Program-made: the position numbers and the translations under genes
NCBI RefSeq assembly: GCF_905171765.1
Contig: NC_053393.1
Span: 64,945,371 to 65,009,370 of the forward strand
Direction of reading: 5' to 3'
DNA from: Bufo bufo
Lineage: Eukaryota > Chordata > Amphibia > Anura > Bufonidae
DNA: 64,000 nt
Shown: positions 1 through 11,877 of the stretch, piece by piece
Layout of the letters: every line of letters begins with the position of its first letter
Position numbering within the stretch: position 1 is the first letter of the stretch
Notes under the pieces: generated by a model
The model's database searches: none
Told to the model about the DNA's origin: nothing
What the model saw: the letters and a program-made list of their open reading frames with translations, nothing else

Positions 1-2
1 TG

Positions 3-362
3 CCCAACGATACCATCCAAAACATTAACACTGAACTAGCAGCTAAGATCAGCTCTGTACCAAACGTCACCCTGGCACAACACCCCGCCATCAACCTCCT
101 TCATCTTTATGACAGCAAACACCTCAATAAGCAAGGAGTACGCCTCCTGGCCAAAGAAATGAAGGACATTGCACTAAACAGAACCCCTCAGCCTAGACCC
201 TACATAGGCCAATTTGGAATACAACAGGGAAAGTCCACTGACAACACAAAGACCTCAAGTATCAAACACCACACCACAAACAGGAAACAAGGCCCTGTAT
301 CCCAACGCAGGCCACCAGGAAACCACCCGCCTCACACAGAGAAATACAGAGCAGAGACCTAG
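3..362 (+). CDS. LINE ORF1 C-terminus with SGNH-esterase block (partial)
   Basis: The frame is open from base 3 to the stop at 360-362; its start lies outside the window. About 40 residues in it reads LYDSKHLNKQGVRLLAKEM, which fits the last conserved block of SGNH hydrolases, where a D-x-x-H-L-N carries the catalytic Asp and His. CR1- and L2-type LINEs encode such an esterase in ORF1. Its role in retrotransposition is thought to involve lipid or membrane interaction but is not well established. After this block come about 65 residues rich in Thr, Gln, Pro and His with no recognisable domain. ORF2 begins about 145 bases downstream in the same frame. The esterase identity rests on one short block. 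Confidence 0.6.
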   Translation, partial: PNDTIQNINTELAAKISSVPNVTLAQHPAINLLHLYDSKHLNKQGVRLLAKEMKDIALNRTPQPRPYIGQFGIQQGKSTDNTKTSSIKHHTTNRKQGPVSQRRPPGNHPPHTEKYRAET

Positions 363-506
363 ATGAGATAAAAAAAAACCTGCTCAGAACTTTATGTAGA
401 ACATTCAAATGACTGGACAACACAAGCCTTATCTATCATACCAGAACCAGTCAGACTCCAAGCTCGTCCTTTGAAACCCGCTCATTACAAGGTATAAGGA
501 CCCGCT

Positions 507-3500
507 ATGACATCCTTTATAATCAGCAGCTGGAACATCCAAGGTCTGAACGTCTCAGCCTTTGGATGTAAAGTAAATGATCCAGACTTCACCCAGAGTT
601 TGAGAAATATCCACATTCAAATCCTTCTAGAGACATGGACTAAGGCAGAGAGCGTGTCCCTGGCGCCCACTGGCTACAGAGAAATCTCTGTCCTGGCCCT
701 GAAAAATAAAACCACCAAACTTGGCCGCTGTTTGGGAGGAATACTAGTGTGGAATAAAGTGGAGCTCCATGAGCACATCAGACCAGTGAAACGGGGAAAC
801 ATCCACATCTGGGTCAGAATAGACCGCTCCATCCTCACCAGCCAGTCTGACATCTACCTCTGTGCGGCCTACATACCACAACCAGAGTCCCCCTACTACA
901 ACGCAGAATGCTTTGAGATCCTGGAAAGGGAAGCCGCCCACTAACAAACCCTGGGCAAAGTCCTTATCAGGGGAAACCTTAATGCCAGAAAAGGCAGGGA
1001 AAGAGACTACCTGACCACAGATGGTAAGATCTATATTTATGGAGCACAGACCGACAGCGACAGCTCAGTACATACAGAGAGGAATAGTTACGACATCACG
1101 GTAAATAAAAGTTGCAAAATATTGTTGAATCTTTGCCGAAGTCTAAGACTCCACATCCTCAACGGTCATACAAAGGGAGACTCTCTAGGAAGGACTACAT
1201 TAAACTCCCATGTGGGTAGCAACGTAGTGGACTATGCCATTACAGACATGGACCCCGCAAACATTGGGGCCTTCATAGTCAGCCCACAATCGCACTTGTC
1301 TGATCACAACCAAACATCTCTATATATTAAGTCCAAAAACAAACCACCAGGACAAATACTTCAGCAGGCCGGGCTCTTCACACTACCTCCATCTTATAAG
1401 TGGTCCAAGACATCGGCTCAAAAATATAAAGTGGTGCACAATAAACCAGAAATCCAAGGGATGCTCTACTAATTCAACAACAAGGTGTTTGAGATAAACC
1501 CAGAAGGAGTCAATCAAGCTGTAAGAGATCTTAATAATATATTTTACACCATGGCAGAAATGGCTGACCTGAAAAAGTATAGCCACCTGAAGCAAAAAGA
1601 AGATAACCCCAACACTTGGTTTGATGAGGAGTGCTGTTCAGAAGACCTTAAGATGGACCTCAAATAAAAAGCATAGAGATCCCAACAACACCAACCTGCG
1701 GGAAGTCTATGACACAACACAGAGGCAATACAAAACCCTCCTCAGAAGGAAAAAGCAGGAACCAAACTTACACAGCTTCAAGATGCCCTCCAAAATTACT
1801 ACTTCTGGGAACTATGGAACCACCTGGGCACAAATGAGAAGAAAAACAACCTCCATATTCAGAACAGCAACATCTGGCTCCAGCATTCAAGAGACCTCTA
1901 CAGAGACATCCCAAAAGAAGAATGTAACCCAAACCAAGAACAAATGAGGTCAAAACTGAAGAAGATGGAAGAGATACTTAAAGATTTCCAAAACCCGCTA
2001 GACTCACCCATAACACTGCAGGAGATATCAGAGAGAATATCAATCATAAGAGGTAAGAAAGCCAGCAGCACAGATGGCATCCCACCCGAAATGATTAAGT
2101 ACAGCCCACCAGCAATACAGGCAGACATAGCAAAACTGTACAACATTGTGCTTCCCCCAAGCCTGGAACCAAGGCGTCATAACCCCAATACACAAGAGCG
2201 GGGACAGGTATGACCCGGCCAACTACCAAGGGATATGTGTCAGCAGCAATCTGGGGAAACTATTTAACAGTATCCTGAACCAGAGAATCCTCGGCTTTCT
2301 CACCCAGCACAATGTACTCAGTAAATGCCAAACCACCGCACCACATACCACGTCTACACTCTGCACCGCCTCATCCAGAGCCATGTCCACAACACAAAGC
2401 GGGGAAAGATATACGCTTGTTTCGTGGACTTCAAAAAGGCATTTGACTTGGTGTGGCACCCAGGATTGCTCCTGAAGCTATTGGAGAGCGGAATAGGAAG
2501 AAAGACATATGACGTCATCAAAATCTCCTACACCGAGAACGGCTTATTTCTAGCAGAGCCAAGGAGTCAGACAGGGCTGCAGCCTCAGTCCAACTCTCTT
2601 TAACATTTACATCAACGAGCTGGCAGCAGCTCTGAAGTCCTCCTAAACACCAGGTTTCAACCTCCATGACACTGAGGTGAAAATTCTCCTGTATGCGGAT
2701 GACCTTCTCCTACTATCATCAACTGAGAAAGGTCTCCAAGACTAGCTAGTCATTCTGGAGAAATTCAGCACCAAATGGGGCCTTCCCATCAATTTAAAAC
2801 AGACCAACACTGTAGTGTTCCAGAGAAGGAAAACAAAGTCAGCCAGGCCCCCTACCTTCACGCTACACAACCACCCTCTTACAGCAACCAACAGGTACAC
2901 CTACCTGGGCCTCATAATGGACCAAATTGGGAGCTTCAAATCAGCCATTGAGGAGCTGAAAGACAAAGCATGCAAGACCTTTTACATCATCAGAAGAGGA
3001 CTGTACCACTTTAAAGCACCCATGAGGGTCTGGCTTAAAATATTTGACTCCATCATTGCACCAATCCTCCTTTATGGAAGTGAAGTCTGGGGCCCTCACA
3101 CGTACCCCGACTGGTCAAGATGGAATTCCAGTCCAACAGAAATATTCCACCTTGAATTCTGTAAACATCTCCTCCAGGTCCATCGGAGCACCTCTAACAG
3201 TGCCTGTCGAGGGGAGCTGGGCAGATTTCCTCTACACTTTACAATCCAGAAGAGGGTGCTATCATTCTGAGGCCATCTACATGGTAGTAGTGAAGGCTCC
3301 CATCACCATAAAGCCTTGCTACACCAAGGGATCCCCAAGAGATCCCCAAAATCAACTTACTGAAACCCCACACCACCTCACAAAAGCCAGGATCAGGAAC
3401 ACAGTAAACAAGAGACAAGAGGAATACGTCAGTGAATGGAGGAAGGAGGAGAGAGCATTCCAGAAGCTGACTGTGTACCAGAGCCTGCAGAGAGACTACA

Positions 3501-3868
3501 AACTCGCCCCATATCTGGAGAAACTAGGGAACCCCAGAGACCGGAAAATCCTGAGCCACTACAGACTGAGCACCCACAGCCTGGCCATCTAATCCGGACG
3601 ACATCGACAGAGCTACATGCCTAGAGAAAGCAGACTCTGCCAGCAGTGCCACCTGTAGGCGGTGGAGGATGAGGCCCACTTCCTGAAATACTGTCCCAAA
3701 TACTCAGCATTAAGGGACATCCACTTTAGGAGACTCTCTGATCTACTCCCAGACTTCAGCTCCATGGAGGAGGAAGAGAAGCTGCCCATCCTGCTGGGAG
3801 AGGAAAAGAACACTGTGGATAAAGCAGCACAATATATCAGTGCCTGCCACAGACAGAGAGGAGCTTGA
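507..3868 (+). pseudogene. LINE ORF2 remnant: endonuclease and reverse transcriptase
   Basis: An apurinic-type endonuclease begins at 507 with SSWNIQGLN and continues in one frame past stops at 942-944 and 1470-1472. From about 1650 the coding sense jumps between frames. The reverse-transcriptase part shows a GVITPIHKSGD block near 2175, a CFVDFKKAFDLVWH block near 2430 and the catalytic YADD at about 2692. A C-terminal cysteine-histidine motif (LCQQC, then HFLKYC) near 3640-3700 resembles the knuckle at the end of many LINE ORF2 proteins. At least two nonsense codons and several frameshifts make it inactive. An intact product would nick target DNA and copy its own RNA by target-primed reverse transcription. 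Confidence 0.85.
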
Positions 3869-4046
3869 TATGCCATGGACTCCAATACCCTGACCCGGGG
3901 TGTGTCCGCACCCCTTCCCCCCTGTCATGAAACACCACGGACTCCGTTACACTGACCCCGGGTGTGTCCCCATTTCTCAACCCCCCTATTTCCCACATGC
4001 TTTGGCAATACTAATGTATCATTTTAGACCCGCCAATAAAGCTTTA

Positions 4047-4062
4047 TAGATAGATAGATATG

Positions 4063-4103
<41 letters not shown>
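4047..4103 (+). repeat. TAGA/GATA microsatellite, LINE tail (left part)
   Basis: Perfect and near-perfect TAGA repeats follow the AATAAA of the LINE directly, as in LINEs that end in a short tandem repeat. The array is cut at a TA dinucleotide (4102-4103) by the Tc1 element. Confidence 0.9.
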
Positions 4104-4105
<2 letters not shown>

Positions 4106-5371
4106 GTGCTGCCCATAATTATTCATCCCCCTGGCAAATTTTGACTTAAAGTTACTTTTATTCAACCAGCAAGTAATTTTTTGACGGGAAATGACATAGG
4201 TGTCTCCCAAAAGATAATAAGATGATGTACAAGAGCCATTTTTGTGGGGGAAAAAACATTTCTCAGCTTTTATTTACATTTGAGCAAAAAATACAAGATG
4301 TTCCGCACTGTGGAAAATCTCAAAAGGACGTGGTCGGAAGCCAAAAGTGACACCTGTGCTGGCCAGGAGGATAGAGAGGTGAAAAAGAATCCAAGGATCA
4401 CCACCAAGGCCATCCTGGTGAATCTGGGCTCTGCTAGTGGCACTGTCTCAAGGCAGACAATCCAATGGACACTGCACAATGCAGACCAAGGAGGATGCCA
4501 CTTCTCCAGATAAGGCACACAAAAGCTTGCTTGGCCTTTGCAAAAGCTCATCTGGACAAATAAGAAGACTTCTGGTCTTCTGTGTTATGGTCAGATGAAA
4601 CAAAAATTTAATTGTTTTGTCACAATGATGTTTCCTTCATTTGGCGTAAAAAAGGAGAAGCCTTCAACCCAAAGAACACCATCCCCACTGTCAAACATGG
4701 TGGGGGGAACATAATGCTTTGGGGGGGGTTTTCAGCCAATGGACCAGGGAACCTAATCACAGTAAACAGCACCATGAAAAAAGAGCAATACATGAGGATT
4801 CTCAACGACAACATCAGGCAGTCTGCAGAGAAACCTTGCCTTGGGCACCAGTGGACATTTAAGCATAACAATGACCCAAAACACACAGCAAAAGTGGTGA
4901 AGAAATGGTTAGCAGACAACAACATTAACGTTTTGGAGTGGCCCAGCGAGAGTCCAGACTTGAATCCAATTGAGAATCTGTGGAGGGAGCTCAAGATCAG
5001 GGTGATGGCAAGAAGACCCTCCAACCTGAAAGATTTGGAGCTCATTGCTAAAGATGAATGGGCAAAAATACCTGTGGAGACATGCAAAAAGCTGGTCTGC
5101 AATTATAGGAAGCGTTTGATTGCTGTAATAGCCAATAAAGGCTTTTTTATTGATTATTGAGAAGGGTATGAATAATTTTGGACTGGACACTTTTTACTCA
5201 AATGTAAATAAAAGCTGAGAAATATTTTTTTTCCACAATAATGCCTCTTGTACATCGTCTTATTATCTTTTGGGAGACACCTATTTCCCGTCAAAAAATT
5301 ACTTGCTGGTTGAATAAAAGTAACTTTAAGTCAAAATTTGCCAGGGGTATGAATAATTATGGGCAGCACTG
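4104..5371 (+). mobile_element. Tc1/mariner transposon with long terminal inverted repeats
   Basis: The ends read inward as GAGTGCTGCCCATAATTATT and CAGTGCTGCCCATAATTATT. Each inverted repeat runs about 185 bases (4104-4289 and 5190-5371). TA flanks both sides (4102-4103 and 5372-5373), the duplication typical of Tc1/mariner. GATA repeat lies on both sides, so the element jumped into the LINE's microsatellite tail. The first base of the left end is changed from C to G. Confidence 0.92.
4280..5160 (+). pseudogene. Tc1-type DDE transposase remnant
   Basis: The N-terminal helix-turn-helix region is recognisable only from about 4370 to 4485, in a block ending in [13 protein letters not shown]; most of the first DNA-binding domain is missing. 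The catalytic core follows: the first Asp in LWSDETKI at about 4580, a TAA stop at 4609-4611 just after it, then an open frame to 5160 with NDPKHT (second Asp) and SPDLNPIENLW (Glu). A complete Tc1 transposase is about 340 residues, and this copy keeps roughly the last 60 percent cleanly. It would have cut and pasted the element at TA sites. The internal stop and the damaged N-terminus make it inactive. Confidence 0.9.
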
Positions 5372-5431
5372 TAGATATGAGATAGATAGATAGATATGAG
5401 ATACATATATATGAGATAGATAGATAGATCT
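5372..5431 (+). repeat. GATA microsatellite, LINE tail (right part)
   Basis: TAGATATGAGATAGATAG-type repeats resume immediately after the Tc1 element and end before 5432. They continue the array at 4047-4103. Confidence 0.85.
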
Positions 5432-5594
5432 CCTCAGCTCCCCCGCTGTCACTGACCGCCAGAGACCTGATCTGCTCCTGTTAGAGCACCGCGCAACAGT
5501 AATAATCCGTTGTGTGGTGCTCCAGGCAGAATCACAGCTCATCACACAGAGGCCGCAAACAATGGCTCTGAGGGCCGCAGGTTGTGCACCCCTG
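5432..5594 (-). mobile_element. hAT-type transposon end fragment
   Basis: Read on the minus strand, the right edge starts CAGGGGTGCACAACCTGCGG and continues into GCCCTCAGAGCC. This is the familiar start of Charlie-like hAT elements. No opposite end was found, so it is a fragment with an uncertain left limit. Confidence 0.55.
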
Positions 5595-5918
5595 CTGTAG
5601 ATAAATAAAAAATAGCAGCACCAGAGAATAATAAACAAAGCAGGTGAAAACCCCAAGGACCTTGACTCAAGTACCCAAGCTGAATATAAAATCCAAAAAA
5701 TAAAAAATAAAGTTATTTTATTCACCTAAGTGGTTTCATATCAACATTAGAGTTTTCTCTGTACAGGGCTGAGTTTATCTAGTAGCAGGATCTGAATTTT
5801 CACTCTGTTCTGTCAGGCAGCTCATCTGACGGCTCCCTATCACTGACCTCCTAAACACTCATCATAGATCAGTTCGTATCTTTCTGATAGGAATGTGGCT
5901 TAAATAAGTCTTCATGAC
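5595..5918. other. Unassigned non-coding DNA
   Basis: No coding potential, terminal repeats or RNA gene were recognised. Confidence 0.6.
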
Positions 5919-6393
5919 TAGGGATGAACGAAGTGAGCTTTGGATCATAAATCTGCAGTCGGTTCGCTCAAAACTTTGTTTTAATGCTATATGGAGATTC
6001 GTCTCCATACAGCATTAAAAGATTTGGGCTCCGGCGAGGTGAAATTTGTTATCACTGTAATCTTGCGAGACTTCGGTGAATAACTTCGGCATTTGATTAA
6101 TAAACTGGAAAAACATTTGAAAACAGGTATCTGAAGTTGGCTTCGGTACCATCTTGTACTTTGCTACCGAAGCCGACTTCAGAACCAAGTTTTAAAATGG
6201 TTTTCAAGTTGAAAAACCAAATCCTGAGATTCTTCACCAAAGTCCCACGAGACTTTGATGATAACTAATTTGCTTTGCCGGAGCCCACACATTGTAATGT
6301 TGCACGGAGACCAATTTCCGTAAAGCATTCAAACGAAATTTCGAACGAAGCAACTTTGGATCTAGGATACGACGCTCGCTTTGCTCATGCCTA
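5919..6393. mobile_element. Short hAT-like MITE, 475 bp
   Basis: Left end TAGGGATGAACGAAG, right end (inward) TAGGCATGAGCAAAG. Flanks 5911-5918 TTCATGAC and 6394-6401 TTCATGGC match at 7 of 8 bases, as expected for a hAT 8-bp duplication. The interior is an inverted repeat around two GCTCCGGC/GCCGGAGC blocks with no coding capacity. Confidence 0.75.
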
Positions 6394-8221
6394 TTCATGG
6401 CCTTTTAGTAATTTAGAGATAAGGTTTATTAGATGACCGGCAAAAGTAAAAGTAAAATTCACACAGCTAGACAAGCATTTAACCCTTCCTGAGAGAACCC
6501 GTTTAATATTTTTTAATAAAGACCAATAGAAAAAATTATTTTTAGCCTAAAATGAGTAAAATGCAATCATAAAAAAAAAAATTGCCCCCGAAGGTGTACA
6601 TATCCTTTAAGGCTGTGCTTACTATACTGTATACTGTATGTTTGAAAATCAATCTGGCAGCTGGTATCTGTGGCTCTTTTACAGATTATGCATTGTGCCC
6701 CAGGAGCTTCTGGTCCCTCCTCTGTGTATATACCCTATTGGGGTATATTCTAGTTCCAGACTGTATCTACAAATACTATAGTTGTGAAGTGAACTGCTGG
6801 CAACATGGACGCCGGTAATGGATATTGTAGCAATTCCTTTCCTGAAATGATTAAGCAAAATGAAGTTATACGCGCCTAGTTATTTTTATCCATACTCTTA
6901 GAAGAAAAGTATATTACTGGGCTGTAGACCTAATTTAACGCGGTAGCTGAACTGTTGAGAAGTAACACAAGGGTAAATGTGAATTGATTTATTTAAGCAG
7001 AAGGGGATTCGGGAATAAACCTCAAGAAGCCTGAGTGTTAAGAAGTAATTATCAGGGCACCGGGAGTCCAGAGCTGGCTGAACACTAGACATGGCACAGG
7101 GAGCCTCTTATCATTACCTCTGCAGACCCTGAGCACAAAACCTTCTTTTTTTTCCAGAATTTCAAGTTAAATTAAAGAAGACATTCGGAAGTCTGTAGAG
7201 GTTCTTGTACATGGAAAGCATTTCTTACATGTCTGACCTGTCTACACAACTTTGTAAACTTTCATTTGTTAAGTTACCAGTAAAACCGTAGGCTGTAAAA
7301 ACTGCTCAGTAGTGAAGATTTCATCACCTTCAAGATATCGGCCTATGTGTTTACGTAATGTTAAAGTGGTTCTCCGCTTTCAAAAAACAATTTTTATTTG
7401 TTTGTGAGAATAGTTCCTTGATGACAAACAGAAGACAAATGCTTCCCCTACTTGAACCCTGAGCGATCAGCTACAGTCTGAGGGTAGAAAGTGTTCAGTT
7501 TCCCTGCAGCATCACCACAGGGCAATTTAAGCATTACACTATGACCTTTCAAATCAATGGGTTGTCTGTATGCTGCAGGACAGGGCAGGTACTCCAGAGC
7601 AAGAGATGCTCTTTGCAACAATTTCCCCATATGAAGGTTTGGACTTTACCAGTCAGATCCCGTTGTGTGGCACCCAAAAGCAGTCACCAATTGGATGTGG
7701 CGATAAATATAGAGGTGTAGTTTGCAGTAGCCAATGGTCGATATCTTGAAGACAATCATAGATGGACAGTAATACTAGGGAAGATTGGAGACTTAGATCC
7801 CTTTTTGCCTAACACAATCAGTGACCCATTCCCAGTTGCTGGTCACTGGGGCCCCTACAACCTACCAAAACTCCCCCACTGCCTCCTACAGAGAACCTAT
7901 TGCCAGATACGGTATCCATTGTCTGCCGCAAAGCCAGCCACTTATCCCTCTACTCAGTGTCAGACTGGGGTTCCTGTGGCCTACAAAGGGAAATTATTCT
8001 CAGGGACTAAACATTATATCATCAAAAATAATTTAATAGTTTTTGAATCAAACAAATAGTCCCTAGTGGCAAGTTATTGGCTCCAAAGGCAGCCAAATGT
8101 TTTTTTTCTTTTGGATCTTTGGGACCCATTATGGTATTAGAGCCTGGACCCACCGGAGGATCCTCTAGTACTCTGGTGGCCTAGTCTGAACCTGCCTCTA
8201 CTCTCCTATGCCACTCATCTC
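6394..8221. other. Unassigned non-coding DNA with one MITE-like end
   Basis: No gene was recognised. At 7361 a TTAAAGTGGTTCTCC sequence resembles the end of TTAA-flanked Kolobok/T2 MITEs, but no matching right end follows. The short open frames here lack conserved motifs and look random. Confidence 0.6.
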
Positions 8222-8701
8222 CTTAGGCTACTTTCACATCTGCGTTTTTGCTGGATACGCCATGAGTTCAGCAAAAATGCATCTGGTATATAATACAACC
8301 AGGGGCGGACTGGGAACTTGTAACTGCCATTTCACTATCAAAAATGAAATGCCTAACATATGTGATGCTGAAGGGAAGATATTCATAATGCTTTATTTTT
8401 CAGTTAATTTTACCTTTCTGGTGTCGGTATTCAGCCCTTAGCAACCCTATTTCTCTGTGCCTCTATTTCAGCATCTTCCTAAAATGGCCTCTGCTGCACT
8501 TCATGTGGTGATGTTTGCCCTGTCCTTGAGGTCATCCTGTATTTCCCTAACTTCCCTTGCTGCCCTCACATGAACTAGCAGGACCAATCTGAATGCAGAT
8601 AACTTTCCCCACTAACCCACAGCAGTGTGTATCCTCTCACATACAGCTAACCAGAGACAAGCCCTGCAATTACATGAAATCAGTAAGCGTTTCTTTTAGT
8701 C
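8222..8701. mobile_element. Two transposon end fragments
   Basis: At 8224 GGCTACTTTCACATCTGCG matches, inverted, the GATGTGAAAGTAGCG end at about 11835-11850. At 8300 CAGGGGCGGACTGGG looks like a hAT terminus related to the ends at 11487 and 14271. Neither has a visible partner end, so both are probably truncated. Confidence 0.45.
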
Positions 8702-9580
8702 GTTTAACCCCTTAGTGAGCAGCCTGTTTTTGGACTTACGTTCCAAGAGCTATAACTTTCTTATTTTTCCATCTATATAGCTGTATGAGGGCTTGTTTTT
8801 TTTGTGGGAAAAGCTGTAGTTTACCTTTTTGATTAACTTTTATTAACTCTTTCTGGGAGGGAGATGGGAAAAACAGCAATTCTGCCACCGTTTTATACAT
8901 TTTATGGCGTTAATTTTTCGGTATAAATAACATAATATATTTATTCTCTGGGTCAGTATGATTACAGTGATACCAAATACATATAATTTTTTTTTACATT
9001 TTACTACTTTTTTGCAATAAAACCCATTTTTTTAAAAGGAAATTTTTTTTTTGCATTGCCACTTCCCAAGATCCAGAACTTTTTTGTTTGTCTTTCTATA
9101 GAGTTGTGTGAGGGCTTGATTTTTCATTGGTATCCTTTTGGAGTAAATTATGCTTTTTGATCACTTGTTATTAAGTTTTTTTCGTGGCAACTAAGAATAA
9201 ATTAGCAGTACTGTCTTTTTTTATTGAAAAGAGTATTTTCAATGGGAAAAAAAGTTTTTTTTATGGAATTTTTTGGTTTAATATATATATATATTTTTTA
9301 CCACTTAATAGTCCCACAAGGGGACTATAACACACAGTAGTTTGATTACTTTTAAAATGCAATGCACTATCCATACAGTGCATTGCATTTTATTGTCAAT
9401 GCTATTCTAAATTACTCAAGGCTGGTCTTGGGCCTATATCAGACCCCAGCCAGCCTTCACACACATCGGCACCCCGCGATCGCATTTGCGGGGTGCCGAT
9501 GGGAGACAGAGGGAGTCCGCTCCCTCTGTCGCCGCATTACATGCGGTGGGCGCCATTGACCATGGCATGTAAAGTGTTAA
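8702..9580. repeat. AT-rich dispersed repeat, probable non-autonomous DNA transposon
   Basis: It begins GTTTAACCCCTTAGTG and ends CATGTAAAGTGTTAAAC, which are imperfect inverted ends. It contains T-rich stretches and the phrase GTGAGGGCTTG twice. A related segment lies at 25075-25560. It has no coding capacity, and the superfamily is not decided. Confidence 0.5.
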
Positions 9581-9926
9581 ACAGCCCAGATCGGCACTCC
9601 TGGGGAAGGGCTGCTTTAGCTGCTTACGGTATATCTCTGGTTTGGTACCTTTGTATTGTCTGAAAGCTGATATTCCAAGCGTACAGACTATACCAGAATG
9701 ACAGCAATATGTTCAGTACAGGGGACGATATCACTGATAGAAATCAGGATGCTGTGAATGCAGCTGAAAGTGAAAGTAAAAGCAGATTTTTCGACTCGAT
9801 TTCTAACAGAGATTTCTCCTCTGTTGCTTGGACTTTAGCTGTCATTCTGGTCTTGTATGAAAGGAATGTCAGCTTTCAAACAAGACCAGTTGCATGTTTC
9901 TAGCTGCTACCATTCAGGAAATAGCA

Positions 9927-10135
9927 GCATCTAAAGCAGCCCTCTCCCTCCACTTTCTGCCCAAGCCAGGCACTCAGGGCTGTGCTCCTCCTCCCAGTGC
10001 TCTCCAGTCTCTTATTTATAATACAGTAGTCTCCTCTGTATTATAAATAAGAGACTGGAGAGCACTGGGAGGAGGAGCACAGCCCTTAGTGCCTGGGCTT
10101 GGACAGAAAGTGGAGGGGGCGGGCTGCTTTAGATG
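9927..10135. repeat. Near-perfect long hairpin, arms about 100 bp, loop 9 bases
   Basis: The left arm (9927-10026) and right arm (10036-10135) are reverse complements with only a few mismatches, for example near the arm ends and at CACTCAGGG versus CCCTTAGTG. The loop TAGTCTCCT spans 10027-10035. It does not carry the termini of the hAT MITE families in this window. It could be a fold-back element or a hairpin RNA source. Confidence 0.85.
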
Positions 10136-10316
10136 CCGCTATCGGCTGCCCATACAACGCTGTCAGAAGAGGCTGCAGAATAGGAAAGTAGCATGCATTT
10201 CTGGGAGTTATTATCAGGTAGAATTTTTAGAAATTTTAAACAACAAAATAATTTATAGAGCAGGGTGTACTATACCATTAGGATATAAAAAATTAAACAG
10301 CAGTTACACTTTTAAA

Positions 10317-10510
10317 GTGGTCCTAGAAAAAAATACTAAAAGTTTTGTAGTCAGGGCCAAATTGATGGAACGCAGGACCAGCAATAACATATTGTGGCAC
10401 ATTATACCACCCCAACAAAGCCAAATACCACAGTCCACCACAAAATACTGCCAGTGCAGCCAGCCAGAACCGCAGGGGCAGCACGTGAGGTGCACGGTGG
10501 GCCTATGAGG
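10317..10510. repeat. Dispersed repeat copy
   Basis: Shares phrases such as AATACTAAAAG, CATATTGTGG, CATTATACCAC and CCAAATACCACAGTCCA with 14033-14180, so both belong to one repeat family. It has no coding content. The family is unidentified. Confidence 0.6.
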
Positions 10511-10639
10511 GGCCAAACAATAACAGTTCATTGATTTACTCACGGCTAGCAGATAGCCTCCCTGGGCTGGCAGCACAGTGTTGAGGAAGACAGCACGAAA
10601 TCCTCCGGCGCACACTCTGTGGTAGGGAAGCACCAGCCT

Positions 10640-11210
10640 AGATGGAGGTCGAGGTGCCCTTGATGGCAATAGTGTTTAGGGTGCTTGTGGCGGCTGGGTC
10701 CCTTGGTGTTATTTGTCGTGACGCCAGTACCGTTAATGGTGGTACACCCTATGGTAAGAATGAAGTAGACAGTGGTAGGATACAACTCACAACTTTTGCT
10801 GATGTTGGTTCCAGTTGCGGCATATACATCCAGACAGAATACAGTCTTTTGCAATTTAGAGGAATTCTGTTGATCCACTGTTAATAGGTTTGGCTGGGAT
10901 AGCTTATCTTGAAGGTTCTGTATAAGTATTTCTGGTAGGTGACTTTGCTTCAGGTCCTTAGTAAACCAGAGTAATTTGGTGAGGTTGCCTGTGGCTGAAG
11001 TATCCTTCACCTGGACTCTCAAAGTTCTTTGATGCCTTGATAGTGGCTTTTATCCATTGGATCTTAATCTTTTCTTTCTTTTGTCCCTTTCTGGACTAGA
11101 CTTTCATCTGAGCAAAAGTGCTAGATCTGCACTCTCTCAAACTAACTACAGACTACTAATCAACAACCACCTCACTAGGCCTGACCTAGGTATTTATATG
11201 ACCTAAGTAT
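10640..11210. repeat. Unclassified dispersed repeat (LTR-like)
   Basis: A GC-balanced non-coding stretch with GTCGTGACGCCAGTACC and ATACAACTCACAAC. It is laid out like 17960-18840 (a CATGACGCCA block, then similar phrases), which suggests two diverged copies of one family. No termini were found. Confidence 0.35.
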
Positions 11211-11329
11211 TATCCCCATCTAGTGGTGGGATGTATAAATTACACCAGACCAGCCTATGAACAGGGATACAACAGCTGTTGTAATACAAAATGACATGCA
11301 ATGTGATAATGCAGTTTTACAGTGATTTT

Positions 11330-11487
11330 GCAGTTCCCACGTGTCCTGAGTGGGACGCTGCACCAGCAGCACAAAATACATCCCCAAAAACTTCCACTGG
11401 CCGGCCGTGAGGAGGGCCCAGGCGTCCCCCTTTGGCATCGGCCCACCAGGAAATTTACCTGTAAGGTCTATGGCCAATCCGCCCTTG
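11330..11487 (-). mobile_element. hAT-like element end fragment
   Basis: Contains AAAATACATCCCCAAAAAC and CACTGGCCGGCC, then ends GGCCAATCCGCCCTTG, so the inward end reads CAAGGGCGGATTGGCC. The same order occurs at 14180-14271, showing a shared family. Confidence 0.6.
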
Positions 11488-11509
11488 AATACAACCATCT
11501 GCATCTTTT

Positions 11510-11860
11510 CAGAACGGATCTGGTTGTATTATATCCCAAATGAACAAGACTGATCCGTCACTAAATCCATTGTAAGTCAATTAATTTTTTTCGTGTCTGA
11601 AAAAACTGATTTGTCACTGTTGACTTACATTGTCTTTCAAGACGGATCTGTCTTGCTCCGCATCCCAGGATGCACTCAAAAACGCTGCTTGCTGCGCTTT
11701 TGTGTGAGTCATGGGAATGCAACGAAACGGAACGGAATGCATTCTGGTGCACTCCGTTCAGTTCAGCTTTGTCCCCATTAACAATGAATTGGGACTAAAC
11801 GGAAGCGGATCTCAATAGCGGAAAGGAAAACGCTGATGTGAAAGTAGCGTTACCTTGGAG
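11510..11860 (-). mobile_element. MITE fragment ending in GATGTGAAAGTAGCG
   Basis: The right end is the inverse of the end at 8224. The interior contains ACGGATCTG and AAACGGAACGGAATGC blocks common in short DNA transposons. No left terminus or target duplication was found. Confidence 0.4.
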
Positions 11861-11877
11861 GAATAGTATATAACTTC

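Larger units (their letters stand above)
1..4103 (+). mobile_element. Decayed non-LTR retrotransposon (LINE), L2/CR1-like group, 3' part
   Basis: The window opens inside a LINE. The order is the end of an ORF1 with an SGNH-esterase block, a short spacer, a broken ORF2 with endonuclease and reverse transcriptase, a 3' UTR with AATAAA at 4035-4040, and a TAGA/GATA simple-repeat tail. An esterase ORF1 plus a short-repeat tail is known from L2/CR1-group elements. The exact clade is not settled by eye. Many stops and frame changes mark an old copy. The tail continues beyond a Tc1 insertion, from 5372 to about 5431. Confidence 0.85.
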
